From Histomonas meleagridis (taxonomy: Eukaryota; Parabasalia; Tritrichomonadida; Dientamoebidae): a stretch of DNA of 64,000 nt. Both the position numbers and the translations under genes were made by a program. The notes under the pieces were generated by a model. That model was not told the DNA's origin, did no database searches, and saw only the letters and a program-made list of their open reading frames with translations. Positions 20,026 through 30,892 of the stretch are shown piece by piece; within the stretch, counting starts at the first letter, position 1; each line of letters begins with the position of its first letter. The stretch lies in assembly GCA_020186115.1 (NCBI GenBank), contig WSYJ01000151.1, positions 62,001 through 126,000 of the forward strand. Reading direction: 5' to 3'.

Positions 20026-23000
20026 ATGAAGCCTTCGCAACTCCATTCAGAATTAGACAAATGGGCGAGAGAAAATTCCGAGTTGTTCTGTAGGCACAAT
20101 CTTACAGCATCACGTCTTACTATTTCGAAAGCAGCTCAGCTATGGAAACCGTCTGGAATTGATCATAAAGATATAAAACATCCAGGAATTGAATTTTTTG
20201 ATTACCCAGCAGTAATTGTTACACGAAACTATGCATACCAAAGCCCACAAAAACAAGCCGAAAATCCACCACAATTTTCCCTTTTTACATATGATGAATC
20301 TTTACTTCCAGAAGAAACACCAGAAACTATTGAAGACATTGTTAAGGTAGCACCTCCTTTACTATCAGTTTTTCAAAAACTTGAATATTCCCCCTTACAA
20401 GATCAAAGAACTGATGTAGGTATTCTTAAACCGGGTCAGCTTTCATATTACACAGCAAAATTCCAACGTCTTTCCTCAAAAGCACAAATTTTTGAACCAA
20501 TTATTGTAAACCTTTTTTTATGGGATATGGATAAACAACACAAAATTTCACAAACGTGGAGATTCCTTCCTAATGCCAGTTCTTTTGAAAGTTTTTCAAG
20601 TTTTATTTCTCCAAGTATTTTCAATGCTCCAAATGAAAAACCCTTACCATTTACAACAACTCACAAGCGGATTGAAATCATTGTCTCTCTTGATCGTCTT
20701 CTCGTACGATCAGCTGGAGCTTCTCTTCAGAAATATTATGAAAAACCAAATTCTTCAAATAGACAAGCTGCTGAACTTGACATTAAACAATGTAATCAAA
20801 AGCTTACATCCATCACATTTGCATGGTCTAGTAAGCCATATCCTAAGTTTTCTACTGGAGATCCAGTTGAAGTTTCATTTGACACTTTTTACGCAACGCA
20901 AACGGTCTCCGACCAATATCTTTCCACAGCATTTTCACAAAGCCTTAAACATGAAAAGACAGTTCCTTTTGAATTAACCCTTGTATTATCTCCACAGCGT
21001 TCACAAATTCCACCACTTCGACATTATTTTGAATTTCCATCATGTCCTTATACATCTTTTATTAATGATTTAATAATACACCCTATCCAAGCCCATTTCC
21101 GTTTTCCACGTGGTACACGTGGTCGTAATATACTTGCTGAGATACAAATAATTGGTTCAAATAATAATCCAATTCCAGGTTTTAATGGCGAAAAAGTGTA
21201 TACCACACGATGCCAATATCATGTTGACAGTCCTAAATTTGATGAAGACATTGTAGTTGATTTGCCATTATCATTACCTAAAACCGCCAAGCTTGTAGTT
21301 TTCTTTCATCATGCCTCCGTCAAGCCTAAAGCTAAGAATCCACGTCGTCAATGTGGTTGCTTAGTATATCCATTATTTAACCCTGATGGCACTTTTATAC
21401 AAAACGGCATTCACAAAGCAGGCATATCGTACTCTGGGGCACCCGACGAAATCGTCCCCCCCACTGAAGGTAATCAATTTATATTTTCGATTAATTTACG
21501 AAGTTCTATTTATACATCTGACCCACAAGTTAATACAGTTTTTCAAGGTGATTTAGCTAAACTTACCACCCACCCTAATTCACAATTATTATTACCACAT
21601 TTATATACAGTCTTAGATGAAATTATTAAACAAATTAATGAAGGTAAATATGAAGGCTTTACTGCATTAGTCCAAATCTTATCAGTATTTAAACGAGAAC
21701 GAAATCAAACAGAAAGTCAATATTTAGTATTTTATTTAAAGTTTTGCGCATTACGTCATAATGGTGAAGAATCATTTCATGAACGATTTATACCAATATG
21801 GAATCAATATCTAAAGAAGACAGAGTTTGATCAACGAAGATCGGATTTCTTTTGTTGTTGGTTTTTATTAGAATTATTAACAAAGTCTATTTTATTAAAG
21901 AATGAAAATGTTGATTTTGATCAATTATCAATCATTACAACTACTTTATCATCATATTTACCACGATTTAGAGATAGTGGACAATATGTAGGTAATGCTA
22001 TTAACAAACATTTATGTTTTTTTTACAAAGATTTATTCGAATTTATTGATCATTCATTAGTATTTAAATTATTAGAGAAACATATGAACTTAAATTTAGA
22101 AGGTATTACTAACATTTATGATCGAGAATGTTTTCGAGATATAATTCAAACGTTTGTATCACCGAAAATATTTTTATATTTAACAGCACCTATTAATGGC
22201 TCTTCTTTATTTATAGATTTGTTTTTGCCACATATTAAAGCTGCTATTAATATACCAGAACATACTAATGATTTATTTAAGTTAATTTTCGATCTTTTAT
22301 TACAATTCGAACCTTCAGAACATTTAAAAATTGCGCCACAATTATTACCATTATTAAAGTTTATAGGTACTATTGAAGATGTATTAGATTCTTATCCAAG
22401 TAAATCATTTTTAGTATATTTATTAGCAGTCGCACATTATATATATTATTATAATAAAATTAATGATTTTAATAAAGATTTCGCAAATGTATCAAAAGTA
22501 TTAATAAAGTTTTCATCGAAATTAACAGATGCTGAACAAAATGCGATTAAAGAAACAAGTAAAAAAATTGCAAATAGTGAAAATATTACTAAGACAATGA
22601 CCGCAAGTTTAAGAGATACTGATATCATAAATCCAATCGAATTTGAACAAACACCAAAAACTCGAAAATTCGCTTCTTTACGTATGTCAACACGAAATGA
22701 TTTATTTAAGGCGCAAAATGATAATTCAAATCCATTAACTAATTATCCGAAAATTTTTGAGTTTTTATCATTTGCGATCCAATCATTAATGTTAAAACTT
22801 GTTCAAGATCATCAAAATATATATTCATTTAATTCGATATTCCCTTATATTGCTGATAAAGAAGTTTCACCTTTACTTAAGCATCAATATCATAAAATAT
22901 TATTACAATTTACTATTAAATCGACTGATATTGTATTTAATAATTCTGAATCGAATCTAAAACATATAATACATAAATTAGTTGAAAAAATCGATAATGA

Positions 23001-24534
23001 TACTGTAGAATTATTAGAAAGTTTGTTGAAAATAGAAAAGAAACATTACGGGACGAATAATAGAATGAACGCTTTAGTCGCACGTACATTTTTTAAGTCT
23101 CCGCCAACTGAAAATACATTAGAAATTGCAAAAGATTCTTCGTTTTATAAGTTCATTAAGAAACTTTATGATATTAATAAGGATTTAAATGATGAAGAAT
23201 TAAAAGAAACGAATTCTGATGCTTATTCATACTTATTATTAAAAAAGGCAGACTTGTTACGGAATTCTCCTGATGCAAGAGTCGAAATGTTATTACAATT
23301 AACTGCTTATAATAATCAAAATCAATATTATAGTGAAGCAATTACATCACAAATTACTGCAGCTGCTTTAGTTGCAGAATCATTATACCATTTAGGGCAT
23401 ATAACAGAAAACTTTAAGGACCCAATACAGAAGTTTTGTATCCCTTGCCCTTCTGCTATGTCCGAAATTTATCCAAAAGATCTGTTAAAGGACATACCAA
23501 AGTTAAAAGGATTTTGTACATCAAAATATTTCAATGAGTATTCAATGATTTACTTGATAACAAACGCTCAAGATTCGTGTAAACGTGCGAATTTATTTGA
23601 ATTATCGGCAAAGTTACATACTTTACTATTACCGATAGCTGAGTCAAGACAATTATGGCAACTATTAAAGAAGAACTTCAATACTGGTTGTTTCATTTGG
23701 AAAGTTATAGGTAACGTAAATTCAACAACTGATAGAAATCTTGGTACTTATTATAGAGTACAATTTCAAAGAGGTAAAGGTGTCGTTAATTACATCTACA
23801 GAGAAACTAAATTCGCAAACTTATGGCAAGTATGCGAAAGAATACAAAAGAGCGCACAGTATGATGCAGGAGGAAAAACAGTTGTCATCTCTAACCAAGG
23901 AGAAGAATTGGATCCTTCTCAATTCGAAGACGATAAATATTACGTGCACGTTAAGTCGGTTAATCAATACTTTACTCCAGAAGAAAGGAAAAAACGGATT
24001 ACGGTTTTCGAACAAAATCATAATATTTCAAAGTTTTACTTCGATTTACCGTTCTCAAAAAGTTCGCAATCGTCAATTGAAAATTGTTGGCTGAAACGGT
24101 TTATTTTTACAACACCTCACCCGATGCCGTTTATTGTGAATAGGGTTGAAATTCCAAAAGAAAATATAGAAACTTATACATTCTCCCCAATTGAATATAG
24201 TTGTCAAAACTTACAGAAACAAATAGATCTATTAACAGAAGAAATTGCTCGGAAAGACGCACCTGCAATTCAATTATTATTACAAGGTTCTTTATTAGTA
24301 CAAGTAAATGAAGGACCTCAAAAAATTGCAGAAGTGTTCCTTGGTAGTGGTGAAGAAAATGAACATAAGCCAAAATTAAGAAATATATTTAGACAATTCT
24401 TGGAAGCGGCTGCTGCTGCAACTAAAGTACATGGTGAATATGTGAAGTCTCACCCTGTGTTTGCTGTGTTACAAGAAGAGCTCGAATCGAGCTTGAACCG
24501 TTTGAATTCTGTGATTCAAACATATTTGAAATAA
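20026..24534 (+). CDS. DOCK-family (DHR1/DHR2) exchange factor
   Basis: About 1502 residues. I prefer the ATG at 20026 (MKPSQLHSELDKW) because the in-frame ATG at 20008 sits inside the upstream palindrome. A DHR-1 (C2-like, lipid-binding) domain lies at about residues 350-490: FRFPRGTRGRNILAEIQI, SPKFDEDIVVDLP, KLVVFFHHAS and GCLVYPLFNPDGTFI. After a long helical middle, a DHR-2 catalytic module fills about 1090-1502: YYRVQFQRGKGVVNYIYRE, FIFTTPHPMPFIVNRVEI, then APAIQLLLQGSLLVQVNEGP and a final FLEAAAAATKVH helix. DHR-2 catalyses GDP/GTP exchange on Rac or Cdc42. The VNEGP loop matches the conserved nucleotide-sensor segment. It may act with the PAK-like and coronin-7-like genes in actin control, which is inference. 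Confidence 0.88.
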   Translation: MKPSQLHSELDKWARENSELFCRHNLTASRLTISKAAQLWKPSGIDHKDIKHPGIEFFDYPAVIVTRNYAYQSPQKQAENPPQFSLFTYDESLLPEETPETIEDIVKVAPPLLSVFQKLEYSPLQDQRTDVGILKPGQLSYYTAKFQRLSSKAQIFEPIIVNLFLWDMDKQHKISQTWRFLPNASSFESFSSFISPSIFNAPNEKPLPFTTTHKRIEIIVSLDRLLVRSAGASLQKYYEKPNSSNRQAAELDIKQCNQKLTSITFAWSSKPYPKFSTGDPVEVSFDTFYATQTVSDQYLSTAFSQSLKHEKTVPFELTLVLSPQRSQIPPLRHYFEFPSCPYTSFINDLIIHPIQAHFRFPRGTRGRNILAEIQIIGSNNNPIPGFNGEKVYTTRCQYHVDSPKFDEDIVVDLPLSLPKTAKLVVFFHHASVKPKAKNPRRQCGCLVYPLFNPDGTFIQNGIHKAGISYSGAPDEIVPPTEGNQFIFSINLRSSIYTSDPQVNTVFQGDLAKLTTHPNSQLLLPHLYTVLDEIIKQINEGKYEGFTALVQILSVFKRERNQTESQYLVFYLKFCALRHNGEESFHERFIPIWNQYLKKTEFDQRRSDFFCCWFLLELLTKSILLKNENVDFDQLSIITTTLSSYLPRFRDSGQYVGNAINKHLCFFYKDLFEFIDHSLVFKLLEKHMNLNLEGITNIYDRECFRDIIQTFVSPKIFLYLTAPINGSSLFIDLFLPHIKAAINIPEHTNDLFKLIFDLLLQFEPSEHLKIAPQLLPLLKFIGTIEDVLDSYPSKSFLVYLLAVAHYIYYYNKINDFNKDFANVSKVLIKFSSKLTDAEQNAIKETSKKIANSENITKTMTASLRDTDIINPIEFEQTPKTRKFASLRMSTRNDLFKAQNDNSNPLTNYPKIFEFLSFAIQSLMLKLVQDHQNIYSFNSIFPYIADKEVSPLLKHQYHKILLQFTIKSTDIVFNNSESNLKHIIHKLVEKIDNDTVELLESLLKIEKKHYGTNNRMNALVARTFFKSPPTENTLEIAKDSSFYKFIKKLYDINKDLNDEELKETNSDAYSYLLLKKADLLRNSPDARVEMLLQLTAYNNQNQYYSEAITSQITAAALVAESLYHLGHITENFKDPIQKFCIPCPSAMSEIYPKDLLKDIPKLKGFCTSKYFNEYSMIYLITNAQDSCKRANLFELSAKLHTLLLPIAESRQLWQLLKKNFNTGCFIWKVIGNVNSTTDRNLGTYYRVQFQRGKGVVNYIYRETKFANLWQVCERIQKSAQYDAGGKTVVISNQGEELDPSQFEDDKYYVHVKSVNQYFTPEERKKRITVFEQNHNISKFYFDLPFSKSSQSSIENCWLKRFIFTTPHPMPFIVNRVEIPKENIETYTFSPIEYSCQNLQKQIDLLTEEIARKDAPAIQLLLQGSLLVQVNEGPQKIAEVFLGSGEENEHKPKLRNIFRQFLEAAAAATKVHGEYVKSHPVFAVLQEELESSLNRLNSVIQTYLK

Positions 24535-24811
24535 TTAAACAATTTTTTTAATTCGACATTACTATCTTCTACAAATCAAAGATATTCGGAATAGTGGTAT
24601 GGAATATAATGAAAAATATTTGTGTATTTGATATCAATTGATTGAATAAGATACAAACAAATACACCAAATCAACACTGCCCATCCTTCAATGGACAGTT
24701 GATAGCATGCGAGGTGATTAATTGTATCCAAAATGAAGATTTGTAAGATTTAGCTAAATCTAAAGCTGAATTTCTTCAATGATAAAGATTATTAACTTTT
24801 TGATTTTTAAT
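24535..24811. other. Intergenic stretch with one strong hairpin
   Basis: No gene. At 24668-24703 a near-perfect inverted repeat (ATCAAC-A-CTG-C-CCAT against ATGG-A-CAG-TTGAT) could form a hairpin with an 8-base loop region. It could be a terminator for the DOCK gene, part of another small RNA, or the upstream control region of the U3 candidate. Confidence 0.3.
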
Positions 24812-24975
24812 TCTTTGGTTGTGGTTCTGGGATCATTTCTTAAGTAACTTCAACCACTGATATAAATTAATTAACCATTACTTAAAGTCGGATGAAGACT
24901 TATAGGAATCGTTCCGTGTGACAATTCGCTCTCGGGCGCTGAATGAGGTTAAGGTTCGGTTCCATTCTGATGGCT
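24812..24975 (+). ncRNA. Candidate U3 snoRNA
   Basis: A GC-richer island in a very AT-rich intergenic region. GGGATCATTTCT at 24829-24840 is identical to the conserved box A of eukaryotic U3, which pairs with 18S pre-rRNA. Further on come GGATGAAGAC (box C'-like, 24890-24899), GGAATCG at 24905 pairing with CGGTTCC at 24956 through seven pairs (one G-U), GAATGAGG (compare GAGUGAGAGG of animal U3), and TTCTGATGG (box D, CUGA) near the 3' end. This order matches U3. A T-run follows at 24974-24981, as expected for a Pol III-type 3' end. The length of about 165 nt is short for U3. The 5' end is a guess, placed about 17 nt before box A as in other U3 RNAs. Confidence 0.75.
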
Positions 24976-24981
24976 TTTTTT

Positions 24982-25347
24982 GTTTTTTTATTAAAAACCA
25001 TAAACAAAATTCTTTTTTAATCTTTTTCCCATCTTAATTTAGTCATTTAATTCCTTGTTTTTTTTAAAAGCTCCTTATCAGTTCCATTATCTTGTATTAA
25101 CATTTAATAAGTTTCCTGTGATAATTTATCATCATAATGTCAAATAATTTATTATTTCTATGACTTCAATGAATACCAATGTGGTCAGTATACTTTTCTC
25201 ACCTTATATTTCAACTTATTTGCCTGATTTATTTTTACATCAAAATTTTTTCATTGATTTTTATGACAATTTTAAGTTAACACAAAAAGAAATATTCATT
25301 ATCAAACAAAACAAGAAAACATTTTCCATTAAACCTTTATTTAACAT
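24982..25347. other. AT-rich intergenic stretch after the U3 candidate
   Basis: Holds T-runs and a 63-codon plus-strand frame (25160-25351) of low complexity that overlaps the stop of the Furry-like gene; I do not accept it as a gene. Confidence 0.3.
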
Positions 25348-28300
25348 TTAAACATTATTCTTTTTTATCAATTTTGGATTAATTTCCCTTAAGAAATCAA
25401 CCGAAGATTGTATATTATCGAATTTTGTTTCTATTTTCGGCTTTAGTTTTTCATCTGGTACGAAAGCTTTGGGTAATTTCAACACCTCAAAGTTTGCGAA
25501 TGGTGAATTTGGTCTTGGGGAGATTCTTATGCTCATTTTCCTATGTAATTCCAAACCCAATGACGAAAATGTTTTCATCCATTTATCGACTTTATTTGGG
25601 AATTTTTCTTTTTCTTCTTTTTGTAATTTATTCACCATTTCGAACTGACTTGTGAAAGGTAAAATTCTTGGTTCATTTACAGGTTCCAACAAACTTGAAA
25701 TTGCTGCCAAATCTTGACAATAATTTACAGGGGCAACACTTTCTTGTTTAACCAAATTGGCAAGATTAGATGCGACTGGATCCACTATATCATTCCATTT
25801 TAAGTTATCGATTCTTGGGATTGTTGGTAATAAAGGATCAACAATTGATACTTCTTTAACAAAGTAAAGAGCTTCAGACATTTCAGGCATCATTCTGACA
25901 GCCTCTTTAAATATTACTACGAGTGCTTGTTTGTTTAAATCGAATTTATCAGCTTCGCTTATGTCTGAGTGGTAATAACTTTGTTGTAAAATTTCATCGT
26001 TTGGAGAATTCGGAAATTTATTTGAAATTGAACGCTTTAAATCGGTTGGAATTGAACTTTTTTTACGTATATCGTTAAACCGTTTAAGTATTTGTTGTGA
26101 TAAAGAAAAAATTCGCTTTTTTAAGTCGTTCGAACCATTACTAATCATCAAAGAATAATGAGATAACACTCTATTTAAGACATCAATATCAGCGGACTGT
26201 ACCATTTTTTGATCATTTTCAGAAGTACAATTACGTGATAATGCAGAACTTACAAATTTCAAATCAACAGAATTACTCTTATTAAGGAATTCCTCGAAAG
26301 TTGCTTTAGCCTTAGCATCAACTTCAAGCAAGTTAAAGCAAGTTCTTAAAGCACGAAGAAAATACGATTTTGAAGCTCGATGAGTTATCGGTGAACTCAA
26401 GCAAAGTCTATACAACGGAATAATTTGCGAGAAATAAGCATCCAGTGATACCACCAAATCGAAAAATGAATTCACATAATTTAAGCATAAATTTTCATGA
26501 CCTTTAAAGTGTTGTATAAACAAAGAAAATGTATCATTGATATAATCATAAAAAGGTTCGTAACTTCCTTTTTCAGATGAATTACTATTTCTTAAAAAGT
26601 AACTTGTGCTTCTATAAATACCTTTTAATAACTCTGTAATGATCGAACTGTCAATGTTATACTTCAAATGTGTTAAAATGATTATTGAAGTTTGTGAATG
26701 TTTAAGGGTTCGACTACCAATAACCCAACGCATTGCCTCCATTGCCCAAATATTCACTGGGTTTTCCCCGTTAAATATTTTTACATCCATTTCTTGAAGT
26801 TTCTTTTGGAATTGTGATACAATAATTTTTATTGATTTTGGACTTAAAGTTCTTTGTGTGTATCTTATGTTCATAATTTTAGTAACTCTTTTAAGTAAAG
26901 ACTGTGTCAAATTCGAATGGAATAAAAGTGAAAATTGTATTATGTATGGTAAATATGATTGAATTGATTCTTTATGATGTTTCAATGCTTTCATTATTAA
27001 TGGTACAATCCAAAACTCTTTTTCGAAGTTTAAATTCCTTTGATAAGAAATATAAGCATAAAATGAAAAGAAACATCTTTGTGATAATCGATTTGAGATT
27101 TGAGTAGGGAACCGATCAAGTAAACGATCAAAAATCATTGTTTTTATGTCATCGTCATCGTTTTCCATTATAAAAAGTGGAATTATATCGGATTCCATTG
27201 AAATTTCGAACAAAATTGCCCACAAATTCGCCAAATGTTCGAAGTCATGTTCTTTACGATTATTTATCGTCAATTTCATTAAAGAGTTTAAAAACTCATT
27301 TCGAGTTAATCTTTTTTCAGTTATATTAAATGTTGGCACACAACCAATTTGATTTGGTAACATGCCGAAAAGTTTTATCCAAGGAGTAATCGTTTCAATC
27401 ATTACTTCAATAGTTCCTTGATACTTCGGATGATTCATTTGTTTAAATGCTGAATCTACAATAATTTCGGCAATTCTTTCTCCAAAACTTTGTATCATAC
27501 CTAAACAGATATCTTCAGACTTCTCCAAAACTTGTTGAATTTCTTGATATTCTTGAGCCTTCGCAAATGTTGTTATATATATCAAAGAAAAGTTTAATAA
27601 AAAGTTTCGTGCTAAAGGTGAACCTTTTTGTAATTGGAATAAACCAACTAAAAACAATGATCCCGAATTCTTTAATAAGTCATGTGACTTTTCTTTTAAT
27701 GAATCGGGAGAAAATCCATCAATTTTAGGTATTATTGAACAAATTGCATCGAAAAAGAAATCCGATTTTGATTGATGATGTCTAAAACATGCATTGATAT
27801 AATTAGATAATAAAAATTGATGTTTTTGTAGAAATGGTGATAATACATGATAACCAATCCTTTCCGAATTTATCATTTTCTTGATGATTTTATCCGGATT
27901 TAATTGTGATGATAATAAATTATCTTTTTTAATTATGGAATAATTAGATACAAATGGTAATAAAGCAGCTGATGCATATCTTCTAATTTCTAACCAATGT
28001 TTAGGTTTAGATTCTTTTAATAGTTTGTTTTCGATTATTTGTATTAACAATAAAAATATGTTTAATTTAATTGATTCATTTGTTAATAATTTTGGTGCTA
28101 ATTCAAACGTAATTGTTAATGAATAAAGATATTGTAATAAATGATTTGTATATTTTAATGTGTTTATCATATCAATAATTTGTGTATTTAATAAGTTCAT
28201 AAATGATGACTTAATATTAGTAAAACATAATGATAATATATTAAATATTGGCTCTAATATTTCCGTTTTACTTTGCATATTCGATTCATAACATCGAAAG

Positions 28301-30843
28301 AAATAATAAATCGATGACATAATTTTCTTCCAAGGAAATATATCTTTATTTAATATGAATTGAATATTATTTTTATTCGAAGGTAATAACAAATTTAATA
28401 TTAATGGAACAATACTAATGTTTGCATGTTGTATTATTTTAAATATAGGAATTTGATTATTAGGGAAATCTTCGAAACATTTTTGTAAAATTTTAAGTGT
28501 ATTTTGATAAAAATAAGGAGTAAAAGTATTCGAAAATTTTGTTGTTAAATAAAGTTGTTGAATATCTTCATTATTATTAATTTGTGGGTTATTAGAAGTT
28601 GATAATAAAACAACTAAAATTCCATTAGTAAAATGAGTTTTTTTAACATTATAATTTTCAGATAACATATATAATTGGTTTAAAAAAGGTATATAATTAA
28701 CAGATAAAATTACTTTCCCTAACTCAGATAAGAAATAGAACCATGGAACTTGATAACGTGATGATAAAGCATCTTGGAAATGTATATCATTATCATTACA
28801 TTTAACACTTCCAGGATGTTTTGGAATTCTTGTCAACAAAATATTATGTGTTACATTCGATTCAATTGCTGCAATATGTGTTTCCATATAACCATAAAAT
28901 CCTCCGTTTTGTAATAACTTATTAACCTTTAATAAAAGTTTATTACCAATGATTCGAACCATTGGATGTTCAGAAGTTAAACCTAAAAAAGCAGCAAACT
29001 CAATTCGATATCGAATATTGTTGAAATCTTTATTGTTAGGTTGATCAGGTTCAAGTTCACCTATACTATCACATAATAATGATAAACATGTAAATACTAT
29101 TGCTGAATTTTGATAAACAGTAATTGTTTCTAATAAACATTCGATGATTTGTAATCGATGTTCTGGATTTTTTAAGTTTTGATTACATATTTGATATGCA
29201 GGTTTTGATATTGATGAATCAGAAACAGCTGATAAATATATAATTTTTTGAATTAATTCTTTCGAATGATAAAATTTAGAACGTAATAAATATGGTAAAA
29301 TTTTCACAATATCATTCGATTTAATTTTTGTCTTTTTAGATGGAGAAAATGTATAACATGAACCAATTTTTAATTTCTTTAATCTAGAATATAATTTCAA
29401 AATAGTATTTGATGATGATTCAATAATTCCATAATATAAGTTATACATTTCAGATGATATATTATAAGAAGATATCAAATTTGTTATTTCAAAGAAATTA
29501 TTTTCCATTTTTTTACCAATTTTCTCATATAATTGATGAATTAATTCATTTGAAAATTCTTCATATTTGTGAAAAAATGGAATAATCGAAAGAAATACTA
29601 TAAATCGATCAAATGTTTTTTCTTGTGAAGAATATTCTAAAAATTTATCAACAGCTTCATTAATAAAAGAATTAAAATCAGCTAAAGCTAAATGCACTAA
29701 AATATCTCTAATGATTGTTTGGCATGAAGAAAAAAAAGGAGAATCATAAAAAACATTCATAAACAATTGGATTGAATATGAATTATTATTAACTTCAATG
29801 TCTATGATTGAATCCTTTTTATATGGATTCCATGAATAAAATATTGAGTCAGGTTTAACATCGAAATTACACATTCCATGAATAAATGCTTTTGAACTTA
29901 ATATCATTCCATTTTCCGATACTTTCGCTAATGGAAATATTTTTTCCTTACAAAAATTATCAATAGTCTCTTTACTTTCTTTATATTTCTCTAATAAACT
30001 TAACTTTAATTGAAGAGCTCCAAGATATAATGGATTTGAGGATTGAATCGAATCACAAACTGTTCGAAAATATTCAAGATTTTTAGGATCGCCTGGATAT
30101 GTTAATATGAAAGTAGATATTGATGATAACATTGATGCTGTTAAACTTTTGCGCTTTTTATTGGACCGTTTTGTTAATGAAATGATTAATTCTAATAAAT
30201 CGTCATATTGACAATTTGGTGAATCAAGTCGAATAAATTGTAATAAACTAAAGAAGGCATCGGCTTTGTTAATAACATAATTGGAAATCTTAACATAAAT
30301 AGTGTTGGGATTTGTCTTTGAAATATTCGAAAAAATTACGGCCCATTGTTCAAGAATACTTTGTCCAATTTTGAATGTATTATTTGAGAATTGAAACATG
30401 CAGAGATCAATACCACATAATATTAGATTCCCTGGATCAGTTTCCAGTGGATTTGTTGAAATTATGGTTGAAATGATATCTGTTAAAAATAATATTTCAA
30501 AGGATTGTTCAAGTTCAGAATATAATTTAAGAAGTAATGGAACACTCGAAGGAAAATTTAATTTATCAAATATTCGATAATTTGTATGTCGAATTGCTAA
30601 TGTCATTTTAGAAACATATGCTAGGACATTTGGTATGTTATAAAGTGCTGCTTTTGATAGTGTAATTATTATTGATGAATATATTTGTAAATCTCTTAGT
30701 TCAGATTGAAAAAAAATTATAAGATTTTTTCCAAAAATTGTATCATTATCATCTTTCCGTTTTTCGATTTCTTGTATCACTGTGGATTTTAAGTCGCCTG
30801 CCAATTTCCCTAAAACTGAATGGAAGATATAGGGTTTGGACAT
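25348..30843 (-). CDS. Furry/MOR2/Tao3-like giant helical-repeat protein
   Basis: 1831 residues from ATG 30843, the largest gene here. It is almost wholly alpha-helical repeats with hydrophobic periodicity and no catalytic motif. The stretch near residues 1145-1260 resembles the conserved middle of Furry/Tao3/MOR2 proteins: VMIETITPWIKLF, then NEFLNSLMKLTINNRKEHDFEHLANLWAIL, matching the family order LPWL..., NLFYIT, EVEDLW. ARNFLLNFSLIY and LEIRRYASAALLP fit HEAT-like packing. The last 150 residues are disordered and proline-rich. Furry proteins scaffold NDR kinases in cell polarity and morphogenesis. Length is shorter than animal Furry (about 3000) but near yeast Tao3. It is divergent from the Sec23-like gene with only 49 bp between starts. 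Confidence 0.6.
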   Translation of the reverse strand: MSKPYIFHSVLGKLAGDLKSTVIQEIEKRKDDNDTIFGKNLIIFFQSELRDLQIYSSIIITLSKAALYNIPNVLAYVSKMTLAIRHTNYRIFDKLNFPSSVPLLLKLYSELEQSFEILFLTDIISTIISTNPLETDPGNLILCGIDLCMFQFSNNTFKIGQSILEQWAVIFSNISKTNPNTIYVKISNYVINKADAFFSLLQFIRLDSPNCQYDDLLELIISLTKRSNKKRKSLTASMLSSISTFILTYPGDPKNLEYFRTVCDSIQSSNPLYLGALQLKLSLLEKYKESKETIDNFCKEKIFPLAKVSENGMILSSKAFIHGMCNFDVKPDSIFYSWNPYKKDSIIDIEVNNNSYSIQLFMNVFYDSPFFSSCQTIIRDILVHLALADFNSFINEAVDKFLEYSSQEKTFDRFIVFLSIIPFFHKYEEFSNELIHQLYEKIGKKMENNFFEITNLISSYNISSEMYNLYYGIIESSSNTILKLYSRLKKLKIGSCYTFSPSKKTKIKSNDIVKILPYLLRSKFYHSKELIQKIIYLSAVSDSSISKPAYQICNQNLKNPEHRLQIIECLLETITVYQNSAIVFTCLSLLCDSIGELEPDQPNNKDFNNIRYRIEFAAFLGLTSEHPMVRIIGNKLLLKVNKLLQNGGFYGYMETHIAAIESNVTHNILLTRIPKHPGSVKCNDNDIHFQDALSSRYQVPWFYFLSELGKVILSVNYIPFLNQLYMLSENYNVKKTHFTNGILVVLLSTSNNPQINNNEDIQQLYLTTKFSNTFTPYFYQNTLKILQKCFEDFPNNQIPIFKIIQHANISIVPLILNLLLPSNKNNIQFILNKDIFPWKKIMSSIYYFFRCYESNMQSKTEILEPIFNILSLCFTNIKSSFMNLLNTQIIDMINTLKYTNHLLQYLYSLTITFELAPKLLTNESIKLNIFLLLIQIIENKLLKESKPKHWLEIRRYASAALLPFVSNYSIIKKDNLLSSQLNPDKIIKKMINSERIGYHVLSPFLQKHQFLLSNYINACFRHHQSKSDFFFDAICSIIPKIDGFSPDSLKEKSHDLLKNSGSLFLVGLFQLQKGSPLARNFLLNFSLIYITTFAKAQEYQEIQQVLEKSEDICLGMIQSFGERIAEIIVDSAFKQMNHPKYQGTIEVMIETITPWIKLFGMLPNQIGCVPTFNITEKRLTRNEFLNSLMKLTINNRKEHDFEHLANLWAILFEISMESDIIPLFIMENDDDDIKTMIFDRLLDRFPTQISNRLSQRCFFSFYAYISYQRNLNFEKEFWIVPLIMKALKHHKESIQSYLPYIIQFSLLFHSNLTQSLLKRVTKIMNIRYTQRTLSPKSIKIIVSQFQKKLQEMDVKIFNGENPVNIWAMEAMRWVIGSRTLKHSQTSIIILTHLKYNIDSSIITELLKGIYRSTSYFLRNSNSSEKGSYEPFYDYINDTFSLFIQHFKGHENLCLNYVNSFFDLVVSLDAYFSQIIPLYRLCLSSPITHRASKSYFLRALRTCFNLLEVDAKAKATFEEFLNKSNSVDLKFVSSALSRNCTSENDQKMVQSADIDVLNRVLSHYSLMISNGSNDLKKRIFSLSQQILKRFNDIRKKSSIPTDLKRSISNKFPNSPNDEILQQSYYHSDISEADKFDLNKQALVVIFKEAVRMMPEMSEALYFVKEVSIVDPLLPTIPRIDNLKWNDIVDPVASNLANLVKQESVAPVNYCQDLAAISSLLEPVNEPRILPFTSQFEMVNKLQKEEKEKFPNKVDKWMKTFSSLGLELHRKMSIRISPRPNSPFANFEVLKLPKAFVPDEKLKPKIETKFDNIQSSVDFLREINPKLIKKNNV

Positions 30844-30892
30844 AAAGCAACTTAAGTTTTATGGGACACCCTAATATTGGTCGGGAGAAAAT

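Noticed and set aside
24906-24975. tRNA from the GGTTCGGTTCC string
   Set aside because: No acceptor or anticodon arm fits; the region is better explained by U3 boxes.
25160-25351. 63-codon plus-strand ORF
   Set aside because: Low complexity, overlaps the 3' end of the Furry-like gene, no family features.
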